The notes beneath the pieces were generated by a model. The model had not been told where the DNA came from, ran no database searches, and worked only from the letters and a program-made list of their open reading frames with translations. A program made the position numbers and the translations under genes. Shown here one piece after another: positions 51,001 through 63,725 of a stretch of DNA of 64,000 nucleotides. The stretch is from contig OX155952.1 of NCBI GenBank assembly GCA_944548615.1, positions 35,165,788 to 35,229,787 of the forward strand, read 5' to 3'. The stretch's first letter is position 1, and each line of letters begins with the position of its first letter. Source of the stretch: Micropterix aruncella (lineage: Eukaryota; Arthropoda; Insecta; Lepidoptera; Micropterigidae).

Positions 51001-51660
51001 ATTAGGATTTTATAGGACTTCTCTAGCAAAATTTTTTTTAGTAGTCGATCCTATGTCAGAGTGAATGGGCTTTTGTGGAGGAGGTTTAGCTCAGTATGTT
51101 TATGCCCTCCTCACTTCCACTCGCCCATACACTTCAGTCTGTATGCTGTAAGTCTGACGAAGTGAATTATGAGCTTATCCAGAGGCGGGCAGCAGAGTGC
51201 CACCTCTAATTCCTCTGTAGGGGTGGTATTCATAACGCCAGTTCCAGCCCTCAGGTAGTTACCGCATGTTTCTTGTCTCGATGTGGTGCTTCCAATTAAG
51301 CTTTAGGTCTAGATAGACTCAAAGGTATTTGATTACTGTTAAGTATATTATCTCCTTATCCCAGAGCTTGAGACACTCAACGGGTTCGGGTTTGTATTTT
51401 CTGGTGAAAATCATGGCCTTGGTCTTGCTTGGATTAGCAGACAGGCCTCTGGCCTGGCACCAGTCTTGGGTGGTCTTAAGTGCTTTGTCCATGAACTCCT
51501 TAAGTATTGATAGGAAGTTTCCTCTTACTACTATGGCCACGTCCTCAGCGTAGTCGTAGACAGAGAAGCCTTGGTTTTGGAGATCTGTTAGAAGTTCATC
51601 TACAGCGATGCTCCACAAGAGGGGGGAGATGATTCCACCTTGTGGACAGCCTTTGGCTAA
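51000..51660 (-). mobile_element. R1/LOA-like LINE fragment with YAED motif
   Basis: Minus-strand reading from 51658 gives KGCPQGGIISPLLW, then the open frame 51319-51618 with DYAEDVAIVV, DWCQARGLSANPSKTKAMIF and IKYL. The catalytic YADD has become YAED. Beyond 51319 it decays (stop after IKYL, then LDLKLNWKHHIETR). Only the palm-to-thumb part remains. It supplies the connecting segment that is missing from the long LINE at 37553-40698. Confidence 0.8.
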
Positions 51661-52350
51661 ATATTTATGTAAATTATATTAAAATAATAACAGCTATGAT
51701 CTAAAAATTCATTTGTTATTATTTAATTATGTTATCGGTCGGCGGGTTTAAAGCGCCATCTATTGAGAGGATGAGCCACGGGGAAAATTTAATCGATATT
51801 TCGAACTATTAGTACCATCTATACCTTGCTTTTTGTAGTAATTTAGTAGTATTGAAGTGCCCTATGTTATTACACTTTATAATCAATGGTAAATGTATTT
51901 TTCCAAAAATAAATTACTACAAGAAAATCTCGCGGCAAATTTTACATAAAATAAAATTGTATAATGTAACAAAATGATAGGTTTAATTTACTTTTCGTAA
52001 AGTTTATTTTCTTCTTTACAGCGTTTTAATAAATGCTTGTTTTTAAAAATGTTTTTTTGCTATTAGTTATTTTGGAATATACGCAAGGGTAAACAAAAGA
52101 AAACGAATTACTTTAAGGGAAATAATTGCGGCTAGCTGCTACTTTATTACAACTTGTATACAAACATTTATTACAACCCTGTGTATGTTTTTTTTTATAT
52201 TTATTGTTGAATGTAACAAACACATTGCACGCCTAAAAAGCAGGCTATGCAACACTGAATAATTGTAAAACTCCATATTACTACCCACAATCATAATAAA
52301 ATAAATTGAATTGACAAAGTGCATATTAACAATATGCAGTATACATCACT
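51661..52350. other. AT-rich spacer, no gene
   Basis: No supported feature. Confidence 0.4.
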
Positions 52351-52414
52351 GAATGTATTCAGACTCCGTGGGATGCTATCCGCAGTAAATGGTAGACACA
52401 AAGAAACTGTCAAC

Positions 52415-52608
52415 GCTCGGCGCAAACGAGCAACCGGCGACATCCACTGGTGGCCAGCGACAAGCAGATGACACGCTTTTTGATACATTTTCTAGGAAAT
52501 CGCCGCGCACGCGTGGCCGGTGGTCGCCACTCGCTACCTTCACTAAACTCGCTCGCACTCGACAACCACCGAGGCTGTGGCCGGTGGCTCGTTTGCGCCG
52601 AGCCTTAG
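52415..52608. repeat. MITE-like element with 29-bp TIRs, copy in unit D
   Basis: Begins GCTCGGCGCAAACGAGC and ends with its inverse, extended by ACCGGC and ACAG/CTGTG bases. Homologous to 28217-28392. Confidence 0.85.
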
Positions 52609-53056
52609 AGAGTCTTCACGTGACAGTTTAATACATACAAGTTCAAAGAGAAACCATTTATATCCTCTGCCATTAAATATTCTTTCAAAGGGGATAATAA
52701 TTATGTTAAAATATTTGCTTTCCGCAATAAGGAAATGCATGCAATACCTATATGAATCCAGGAAAGATACAAAGCGCTATTATATTTTTTTACGATTTAT
52801 TCAAACAGTTTATGGTTACCTATAATTGAATTATGCGAGCATACCTTGACCGTAATACATAGCTACTTTTCTAAAGAACTAGATAATAGTTAGAGTTCAA
52901 TAATAATTTGCTCTCATTTAATATACAATTAATTTAGTAGCAAACATGGTGGTCAACTAAATTAAATAAATATATAGGTATATAAATAAATAAATAAACA
53001 AAAAAATTATTGCTTCATGGTCTATTATAAATCCAAAAATATCCTTTAATGATACA

Positions 53057-54030
53057 GTACTAATTTGCATAATTCAACAATTTTATTCTCCTAAACAACA
53101 TGTATTTTCAAGTGTTTAGAGTCGTTGACTTATGGTATGTTAAACCCACATTTAATGACAAATAATTTTAGCCATAATAATCCCAGGAAGTAGAACTTAC
53201 CGCGTAAAATAGTGAAATTGTCAATTTTTCTTCGAAGTTACACTTGTTGTCGTCACACAGAGAATATTTACGGTAATGTACGTTTTTTATAATTATGATG
53301 ACAACTAACTATGGCGGCTTGTAAATATTTATTAACTTTTATATTATATGCCCTCACTTCTTTGTAAAAAAAAACTCATTTTGAATATTTTTAGAAATGT
53401 TCAACTGAATTACATTATTAGTTTAAATACTTGTGGAATATTGTTTGGGATAAATATATTTTATATGTTTTGATGGCAATAATACTAAAATCAACAACAA
53501 AAACAAAAAAAAGGGAATTTCTACCAAATTTTTCTGAAAATATTCAGAATGAGTTTTTTTTAAAAAGAAGTGAGGGCATATAATGTAAAAGTTAATAAAT
53601 ATTTACAAGCGCCATAGTTAGTTGTCATCATGATTATAAAAAACGTACCTTACCGTAAACATTCTCTCTGTGACGACAAAAAGTGTAACTTCGAAGAAAA
53701 ATTTTAAATTTCACTATTTTACGCGGTAAGTGAGGGCATATAATGTCAAAGTTAATAAATAATTACAAGCCGCCGTAGTCAGTTGTTATCATGATTACGA
53801 AAAACTTACCTTACCGTAAACATTCTCTCCGTGACGACCAAAAGTGTAACTTCGAAGAGAAAATGAGAATTGAATTATTTTACGCGGTAAGTTCCACTTC
53901 CTGTGATTATGATGGCTAACATTATTTGTGTTTAAATGTGGGTTTAACATACCATAAGTCAATGACTCTAAACAGCTAAAAATACATGTTGTTTTGGAGA
54001 ATAAAATTGTTGAATTAAACAAAGTAGTAC
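53057..54030. repeat. Large foldback element with internal arm duplication
   Basis: Left arm about 53057-53390 and right arm about 53540-54030 are reverse complements over their length: AATTCAACAATTTTATTCTCC-type outer ends, a shared ACTTACCGCGTAAAATA word, and GTGAGGGCATATAAT on the inner side. The right arm is longer because a segment of about 180 bp is present twice. The centre is AT-rich and unique. Confidence 0.85.
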
Positions 54031-54359
54031 TAAAATTCACAGTGGCTGTAATAAAATGACCACCAGTATAATATAATTAGTTCTATTACTCTTATAATTA
54101 ACTCCTACTGTTTTGTATAATCTCGTAAATCTCTCACAATAACTTATCTAATTATTGAGAACATGCTTGAAATTAAAGTAGGCATTTTAAAAGTTCAATG
54201 GACCTTCACAATCATGATTTACCTTCAAATTAGGACTGGAACGTCCTCATTTACACAAAGCCTGCAAAATGTGTCTAACCACCGTTTATATTTTGTATTT
54301 GCTGGCTTATGAAATCGTAATTAATAGATGGCAGATAATAATTACTACAGATATTTAAA

Positions 54360-54790
54360 AATATCCCTCTATAATAGACTAGATGTGCCCCGCGGTTTCA
54401 CTTGTCATTTAATTTAAAAGGAATCTGATTATATATAAATAATTTAGAGTACTTTGGCATGGACTATATTTTTAGTCATATTTTGTGTGGTATTACTAGA
54501 TCTAGGTAATGCAACATACGAGTATAATTGTCTGTGGGAAAAACATTTTTTATTAAATCTATTCCGACTTTTTTGTGGTATTAGTGTCAATTTTTTGTGG
54601 TATTAGTGTACTAGTTTTCGCCGCAAGTTGATCTAGATAATGCAACATACGAGTATCTGTGGGAAAAATAATTCCGACATACTTAAAAGTTTGTCTCTGC
54701 GCTTTATTTACAGTGACTGCAAATAGTACCTACACAGGAAATTGTATCCTCTTTATATCTAATTCATTCAGCTTATTACTTTTCGATCCG
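54360..54790 (-). pseudogene. Helitron helicase C-terminus, copy d
   Basis: Reads NELDIKRIQFPV, a stop, then VLFAVTVNKAQRQTFKYVGI: the copy of 29871-30053 with a stop and a changed Gly. The terminal part is duplicated in place (about 54495-54560 and 54625-54675). Confidence 0.8.
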
Positions 54791-56150
54791 TCAAATCCTC
54801 AAAGTATGGCTGGTGAGCTGCTTGATTTCGGCGATTTTTCGATATTGAATCGCGTGCTGTTGTCATTATATTTTCCGTATACGTTTTCCTAAGGATATCA
54901 TTGACGTGTTCCTTCAGACATCTCCTGCAGAAAATGCTCAGCGTGGCATAGGTAGCATGCTCGATCTTCGAGCGAAATTTGCACTGAGTGCAAATAGTAA
55001 GTATGATGGTGAGAGCTGGCAGGCAAATTCTGTCCGTTTGTGTGTGCTTCCGATGAAACACACTGGATGATACCTACCATCCGACGAACTACGTGGATCC
55101 TCTTATTAAAGTGTTCTTAAAGCCCGTCGCCGACTGATAGAGTGAGTGTTGTGTGCAGGACGGAATTTCAAAATTGCACAATAACAGTAGCAATATGTCA
55201 GCTACTCGCAGAGCAAAAGCAAACAACTTACAGCACTTTAGTCTACCCTAGTTGACGCCAGTTGTAGCATCGCCTAAACGTTGGGTTCTTAAAACTTCAC
55301 GCGAAAATATCCGATTTTGTTATAAATATAACATCCAAGATGACATCCATCCAAGAAGACATAGTTTATTTGTACTTCAAATATCGATAAAATGATCATC
55401 TTGTTATTGAGCCGAACTTTATAAATTTTATTTTGAATTATTTTCGTTAAAACGAACAAACCACTCGTCATACGATCGAGGAAGTGAATCATTTATATCT
55501 GAGAGGTGCCGGTAGCAGACAAAGAAGTAGATGCACATATTTGCAACAACAAAAAACACTTATTTTTATAATAATAATTTTATATTAGTTATAAGTAATG
55601 TATTTTATGTAAGCATCTTTTTGCCCGACACTAATTTCGCGGTACTATGTTTCATTGGCACTTCAATAACATTTTAGCATCTATTTATTCTGATTCGCTT
55701 TTATAACCTCGAACTGATGCAAATTTTTGTATTGTAAAATGGAAGTTAGTCGAGATTATGGTCAACCTTCTCTGTAAAAATCCATGTTAAATTAAATACA
55801 TATAGTTTTTAAGGTATTATTACTTTTAAGTAAACTTACTTTAAAGTATTGTGAACGCGGTAAAAACAATTTTGGAGATGAAGACGGAAATATCCATCTT
55901 AAGCCCCCAAAGATGATTGTGTGTGTGTGTGGGTGTGTGTGTGCGTGCGTGAGCTTGTGCGTGTGTGTTTGCGTGCTCACGAGCGCGCGTGTGGGTTTGT
56001 TGTGTGTTTGTATGTGTGTGTTCCTCCAAGATGGCGCCCAATAGCTTCATCTGACTGAGATGAAATTTAACATGCAGGCAACATTTGATCGTCGCAAGAG
56101 TTGAAAAGATTGTGGTTGAAATCGATCCACCAGGGGGCAGGCTAGTCATA
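54791..56150. repeat. Repeat R, copy d
   Basis: Homologous to copies a-c. It contains the unoccupied target site of the P-like element (about 55613-55640) and a diverged GT tract at 55917-56030. Confidence 0.75.
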
Positions 56151-56237
56151 CTTCAATCTCGAAATATTGGACTACGGGCCTTCGACAGACAGCTACATAG
56201 ACAGACAGCTTCAAGCAGTCGTAGTCAACTGCTCGAG

Positions 56238-56279
56238 AGCAGTCGTGTTCCGGTCGGCCTCGACCGCAACACGACTGCT
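56238..56279. repeat. 19-bp-arm hairpin
   Basis: AGCAGTCGTGTTCCGGTCG and CGACCGCAACACGACTGCT pair with one mismatch around a 4-base loop. Neighbouring DNA repeats GCTTCAAGCAGTCG several times (56200-56310). Confidence 0.85.
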
Positions 56280-56793
56280 TCAAGCAGTCGGGTTCGACCG
56301 CAAGGCAACTGCTTCTTCTGTTATTATTGCGCAAACTAGGGTTTAGTAAACGGCGTAGTACGTAGAATTACTATTATAGTAGTAGTAATTACTATAAATA
56401 GCGCTTTTGATAATAATTTTAATAAAAATAAAACCTCAAATTTTACGTCTATGGGCACCTTTAGGCAGCTTGAAGCGGTCATGACCGACAGCTTCAAGCT
56501 GTCGCGTTTGGGCGATCTGCGGTTTCAATACAAAATTCTCGACAAAATCATGACACTCAGGATGACATAACGGTTATAACAATATCATCTACTTCTAAAT
56601 TGGTCCGATCGTTTAGAAGTTATAGTGGAATAAAGAAACGGAACAGATACAAAGATAAACCCTAAACACATTACACTCCTTTTTTGTTGGGCAGTCGTGT
56701 AAAAATAAATCAATCTCCCAATCAACTTTAATTCATATATTACGTGTCTATTTTAAGTACATTTTGCAAATCTATCTAAATACCTTTATTATT

Positions 56794-58714
56794 TCATAAT
56801 AAATTATTATATCCTCGGCTTGGCAGGAATGATCTATCAATATTTCGTGTTTCGATGATATTTTGAAAGACATAAGAAGACATCTTGCGAATTCTCTCCT
56901 TATTTGGACTAGTGAAATTTATTTTATGTAAGCCGAAAGTAATCCTGTAAAAATATATATTTTAAGATGTGGCATTTAAACTTTAAAATTATAAACATAT
57001 TATTCATACTTACTCATAACCAAACTCTAACGAATCTATCAAACTCCAAGCAAGGTAACCAAACACATTGACTTTGTCAATATAAATTGATTTCAGTAAT
57101 ATAGAAAGGTGATCATTGAAATAATCGACTCTGGCGAAATCATTAATATCGTCACTGTCATTAGAATATGTAGCCATTCCACTTTCAGTTATAAAGATAG
57201 GTGGATTATCATACTTCCATTTCATGTAGCGTAAAACTTTTCGGAATCCTTTAGGGTAGCTCTGCAACAATATGTATATTTATATAAGTTTCTTGAAAAA
57301 ATAATATACCTACTACATATGGAGTACATACGGCAAATGTATAAACGTGCCCATCTCTCTGCCAACTTGCCGGCTGGTAAACCCTTAGATCGACGTCCTC
57401 GAAATTCAAATATTGTACTTCTTTAGCATCCGGGGGTATTTCTCCAAACGTAAAAATAGCCGTAGTGTAATAATTCATGCCGAAGTAATCGGCGCTGCCC
57501 CTTAGGTGTAGAACTTCTTGAGTCGTAAAGGAAGGCAACCTCGAGCGCGTGTAATTCTGTCTCTTACTATTCTCCATTAAAGTTCTCTTAAGTAAGTAAG
57601 GATAGTCGCCTTCTTTTGAGAAAATCGGATTCATTACCCACCCGTTCTGAAATGACGACATATCATTTTGGAAGAAGTTTTCGTTAAAAATAAAAAGAGT
57701 TAATAAGAATATTTTACTTAATCGCCGAATAGAATATTAATCGCCGCTGACCGAGGTTAGCGGCGATTACGTCAGATTTTGAATTGCTATGTAATTCGTA
57801 ACCATAAACATGATTAACAATTCCGATAAATCCTAAAATTGAGTTAAGTATATGGTTATGGTAATTACCCAGAGGAAGGATGTATTTAACTATAAACTTA
57901 ATAGAAAATTGCTTTTTACCATTTTGCCTTTGTCTGAATAACGCATTACACATGTGGTATGTGTGATAAACAGTTATGCACGCAAAGATACGGCGCATGT
58001 TTCGGAATATTTAGACCCGGTGCACCTAAACTTGTACCATAGTTCACCCCACAGTAAATTACTACTTCATTTATAGTAACCCAGTATTTGCCACGGTCAC
58101 CAAATAATTGAAATGCATAACGAGCGTAATCAACAAAGGCATCGACGAATACTCCATTCGTTGGACCACCCAGTCTCTGCAGCGGCTCCGGCAAATCATA
58201 GTGAAAGAGTGTCACCATTGGTTCTATTCCATTCTTTATAAGCTCATCTATTAAACTGTTGTAATATCTTTTGCCGTCCACGTTCTTATCGTTGATAAAC
58301 CCGGTTGGCAACAATCGAGACCACGACAGAGAGAAGCGGTACATCTTGGCGCCCATATTTTTCAGCGCAGCTACATCTTCTTTGTAGAAATGGTAGGAGT
58401 CAGCTGCAACGTCACCGTTGCCTCCGTCTGTTGATATGTTTGGATGTCTATGAAAGGCATCGTCCCACACGTTCGCACCTTTGCCGGAAACGTTCCACGC
58501 GCCTTCCACTTGATATGCCGCCGTAGCGACACCGAAAATAAAATTTTCCAGAAAATAATCATTCCCTTGAAGCGATGACAATTTACTGTAAAAGAGACCA
58601 ATTATCTTCGTATAGATTACACAATTGTAACTAAGAAAAGTAAGTAGTATGGATGATACTTACTTACCTAAATAAAAGTATAAGAATAACTTCAACTCTT
58701 GGCGACATTACCAT
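56794..58714 (-). pseudogene. GH1 gene D, recent pseudogene
   Basis: Exon positions 58668-58714, 57920-58585, 57718-57832, 57332-57646, 57014-57261 and 56794-56944 correspond to B and C, but lengths are 47, 666, 115, 315, 248 and 151. Exon 2 has an 11-bp deletion that ends the frame after CVHNCLSHIPHV (stop at 57946). Exon 3 has 20 extra bases before its donor, made of a direct repeat CGGCGATTAA around TATTCTATT. Exon 5 lacks 6 bp, removing the conserved Trp of SLEW. Net change is +3, so later exons are again in frame, but the stop precludes a full enzyme. The acid/base TINEV and nucleophile ITESG motifs still exist. Start-codon DNA is partly duplicated, creating a short upstream frame. Confidence 0.92.
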
Positions 58715-58784
58715 ACCGAATTAACCGACATTACCATACCCATTACACTGTTCACTAACAACCAAATCCCAAAGAAAATTTTCG

Positions 58785-58791
58785 TTTTATA
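58785..58791 (-). promoter_or_regulatory. TATA box of GH1-D
   Basis: TATAAAA 71 bp upstream of the ATG, displaced by the small duplication at the start codon. Confidence 0.7.
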
Positions 58792-59098
58792 CTGACGGAA
58801 AGTAATTATACCTATCCATATTTCTATTTTAAAAAGTTAACAGCATAATTATAGTATACATCTTATCATTTACATCTAAAATTATTACCTAAATATCATT
58901 AATATTAACGTCTCTATGATAATTAAAATTAATTATATCCGCAACTCATCAGACACGTCGCATTATAGCAACAAACTTATTTTCTTTTGTTTCTACAAGC
59001 AATGCAAAATGAACTAATTTATTTATTTTTTCAAATTCTCGGACCCATACCGACTCTAATCGGAACGCGCTATGAAAGGTCAATCATTCCTTAGTGTT

Positions 59099-59115
59099 TG
59101 CATGCAACGCGCAAC
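59099..59115. promoter_or_regulatory. Conserved upstream 17-mer, GH1-D
   Basis: TGCATGCAACGCGCAAC, identical to the copies upstream of B and ghost E. Confidence 0.5.
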
Positions 59116-59428
59116 AGGTTCGCTCCGATTAGAAAATAATCTTTATATTTTTTGAGAGGAAACGAAGCAAACAAGAGGAAGGGACAAGAAGACCTGATGC
59201 CCAGAAGATTTCACATTTAATGGATAAAACGCCTGTAAAATTTTAAAATTTTAATTTCCCAAAGCCATTTGAGAATTTCAGAAAATATTGTACCACGATA
59301 TTGTGAACTTCTTTCATATTATTTACATAAATCTTTTATTTATAACCTCTATACTAGGTATCGAGGTAATAATTGGGACATGTAGTAGACAATACATGTC
59401 TATCAAGTTAATTATTCCTGCATTAGAG

Positions 59429-59582
<154 letters not shown>

Positions 59583-59756
59583 AAGTTTTGTAAAGAAATC
59601 CTTTTATAGGATGATATTTTTATTTAAAATAAAATTAGTAAAAGCTACTTAAAAAGCAGCGAAGGAAATCCCAGCTTGGATCGGGAAATGCTAATATTTG
59701 AATGAGATATACTTACGGATGTGCACGACTTTCGACAGTGCAATGTAAGTTTATAG

Positions 59757-60936
<1,180 letters not shown>

Positions 60937-61016
60937 TATTTGATAAGGTTTGTAAAGAAATCCGTTTATAGGATGATGTTTTTATTTAAAATAAAATTAG
61001 TAAAATTTATTTAAAA

Positions 61017-61216
61017 NNNNNNNNNNNNNNNNNNNNNNNNNNNNNNNNNNNNNNNNNNNNNNNNNNNNNNNNNNNNNNNNNNNNNNNNNNNNNNNNNNNN
61101 NNNNNNNNNNNNNNNNNNNNNNNNNNNNNNNNNNNNNNNNNNNNNNNNNNNNNNNNNNNNNNNNNNNNNNNNNNNNNNNNNNNNNNNNNNNNNNNNNNNN
61201 NNNNNNNNNNNNNNNN
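61017..61216. other. Assembly gap, 200 N
   Basis: Exactly 200 unknown bases, a conventional placeholder for a gap of unknown size, directly after a TA tract and before a C-rich repeat. Confidence 0.99.
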
Positions 61217-61434
61217 ATCGGTTGTGTCACCCCAAGACTTTCCCGGCAAACAGACTACCGTCCCCTCCCCCGCGCGCCAAACCCCTTAAACCACCCAACC
61301 TCGCCAATTCCCCCTCCCACCCTCCCCTCCCCACCCGATAGTGATTGTGTAAAGTGACTATTATAGCAAAAGTAGTATTTTTTAAGTATTTTGTAGTATT
61401 TCCGTGGTATTAAAATGCTATTTTTCCAAAAATG
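61217..61434. repeat. C-rich repeat U, inverted copy
   Basis: Reverse complement of 44788-45115: ATCGGTTGTGTC, then many C-runs, CACTATCGG/CCGATAGTG and TTTTTCC flank words shared. Confidence 0.75.
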
Positions 61435-62047
61435 ATTTGATTGATTTAGTTTTTTGATGTAGTTGATGACTGTGGTCCAGTGGAGTTGATAAAATCTAAC
61501 AAATCTATACTTTCTTTGCTTGGCAAACAATGTCAAATATTTGTTCGATTCTACACATTGTTTTAATGCCAACATGGTCGACCGTGTATATGGTTTTTGT
61601 AAATATGAAAAAAAACTAAATAAAAAAAAATGTTACAATATTATATTATGCCTAAGATAACTTAGTTGTAGTAGTAGGCTATAAGCTAGTTTGTTATTTT
61701 AAATTACATGTATTGCAGTAGTCACGGTAAATTGCGGTAACTCCACTTGCACATTTTGTCAATATAAAAACAAATCGTGAAAAAATGTTCTGACGAAATC
61801 TTTTTTGGCAATTGGATTAAAATTGATAGGTTAAAGGCAAAAGAAATATTTTTATACCAATTTCTCAAAGTATGCTAAAAACCTTAAAACATGCTAAACG
61901 CTTTAAACCGTTTTATTTCAAAACTAACTTTTGGATATACAGCGTATTGGCAAGTACGTTAGTGTGTACGTTACTTTAGTATAATTTTCTAAAAAAGGCA
62001 TACACCGTTCCTATATTGCTTACGTACTACTTTGTATACTTTTACAG
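61435..62047. other. Region upstream of GH1-F exon, no exon 1 identified
   Basis: AT-rich. A signal-peptide exon for the GH1-F gene is expected here or in the gap, but none could be supported. Confidence 0.4.
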
Positions 62048-62148
62048 ATGTCTAAAACTAGCTGAAGGCTGTAAGCGTTTCCCTAAACATTTTATTTTCG
62101 GTGCAGCTACTTCCGCTTATCAAATCGAAGGAGCGTGGAACGTATCAG
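62048..62148 (+). CDS. GH1-F, single N-terminal exon (partial gene, plus strand)
   Basis: After an AG acceptor the exon reads CLKLAEGCKRFPKHFIFGAA, then TSAYQIEGAWNVS, and ends at a GTATAA donor inside a Gly codon. This is the first catalytic-domain block of GH1, with the glycone-binding Gln in YQIEG. The entry phase matches exon 2 of A-D, but here an intron follows NVS, where A-D continue without a break. It therefore belongs to another GH1 lineage, in the opposite orientation. No following exon was found up to 64000; the intron holds a repeat T copy and a helicase relic, and the rest may lie beyond the window. A lone relic exon is the alternative. Confidence 0.75.
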
Positions 62149-62329
62149 GTATAAATAAAAATCGTTATTTATTATCATCCTCATCCAGTAGCATAATGAC
62201 AGGCCAGTATATAATAAGGTTAGTAGATGGAAAGAAACATTTCATTGGCATATACCATGGCACCTATTTCGTTTTTGATTTACAGTACCTACACATTCTT
62301 TGCTACAGTCATTTGTCACTTCAACACAA

Positions 62330-63050
62330 TGGAGGCAGAGTAGTTAGTGGGATTCGCACATCTAAGGGGAGTACCTCAGCTTCAACTTGGGTTGTCGACT
62401 ACAGCGGTCGAGCCCGTCACCTCAGGAAGTTTTAACGATTAGTCGTTCTATCTCCCTGGAGTGAGCGCAGAAGACTTGAGGACAAAACAGTCCACCGTCT
62501 AGCTACGCCACAAGCCCGTAAGAGGCCAAAGCCTTAACCGCGAGATAGCCAGGAATGTTACCCTTACTTCCAATTGTGACCAGATTACTCCGGTCTCTCA
62601 ATTGGTTACGAGTTCGAGGTTGCTTGCGCGGTCCTCTCCCTTACGAAGCGGTGAAACGGTGTTTACCGAATCTATCGCGGACCACAGCGTCCTTTGCCCG
62701 GCTGTTCACCCAGGATCGGGTGACCGAAGGTCATTTCAAGAGCAGTCGCCGTAAGGTCCGCAACCACCCCCGCTCTATAGGAAACAGTACTGCTTCCAGA
62801 CTCCCCCGACTGTTAGTCAGAGTGCACAGTCGATTGGCTTACGCCGCACGGTGAGCAGACCGTCCAGGAGCGCCAGAAGGTTGATTCCTAAGGGAAACTG
62901 ACCGTAAGGCCAGAGTCCTACCCAGGCTCGCACTTCATGCGTGGAGGCCGTCGGATAGGTGTTGACCCGTGAGTGTGACCAACCCTGAACAGAATGGGTC
63001 TTCGTGGCCAACTCAGCAAGGGCCCATTAACTCCTAAAACCCCTCAGCGT
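62330..63050 (-). repeat. Repeat T, inverted copy
   Basis: Reverse complement of 22940-23660 with few differences. Contains the A-box-like CTCGCGGTTAAGGC on the minus strand (about 62530-62550). It lies in the presumed GH1-F intron. Confidence 0.8.
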
Positions 63051-63479
63051 CAGTCAGAACCCCTTTAGTAATCACCTTGAACTTGTCGATTATGTAGCTA
63101 CAATATGTATTAGTAGATAACGGTTCTTAATGTCATGGCGATTATTCCGAAAAAGGCGTTTCCCGAAAAATAATATTTCTTTTATGTGAGGACGTTGCTT
63201 AATCGCAGTGTCTATTACTTAGCCTTTGTCAATTTTATACATCATTATGGTTGTCACTTTGTGTGTATACTTATATTTATCGCTAATAAATACTAGATGA
63301 CCCGATGAACTTTGTACCGCCTAAAATTTATTTGATTGTAACTCTTCATAAGAGTTTATTAATCCTAATGTACCTTCCAAATCTAATTCATTGAAATCTA
63401 TAATATGGCCGAATCATGTACGGTTTGAGTTTCATTTGGTGAATAAATTTAAGTCGTTTGTGATTGAAATAAATTCAAT

Positions 63480-63725
63480 GTATTTAATTTACATGGTAAT
63501 ATATAGGTAAATGCAGTTCACATTCAACACAAAACATTCTGGTAAAATATGTTTTTCGTTTGGTTTTCCGGCGCGTAAATAAACAAAAATGATGGCTTTC
63601 CGACCGATTGCTTGGCGAACACGGGACATATAGTTGTCCATGTGCGAAATACGGAAATTCCAAGTTGATTCCGCAAACTTCCAACACGCGTGATTTGTCA
63701 TCGTGAAGGCCAGACGCATGGGGAT
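63480..63725 (-). pseudogene. Helitron/PIF1-like helicase C-terminus relic
   Basis: Across two frames the minus strand reads MRLAFTMTN, then LEVCGINLEFPYFAHGQLYV and AIIFVYLRAGKPNEKHILPE. This follows the helicase motif V-VI region of Helitrons (usually AFAMTINK...FSHGQLYVA.SRV). A frameshift and lost motif bases make it dead. It is a different lineage from the copies at 29.9 and 54.6 kb. Confidence 0.75.

Larger units (their letters stand above)
52360..56150. repeat. Segmental duplicate of 28140-31490
   Basis: Collinear similarity covers the MITE-like element (28217/52415), the AT-rich middle, the Helitron helicase end (29700/54360), repeat R and the GT tract (31231/55917). Differences are insertions: foldbacks at 28671 and 53057. 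Confidence 0.8.

Noticed and set aside
61017..61216. Open frames across the N run
   Set aside because: Undetermined bases; an assembly gap.
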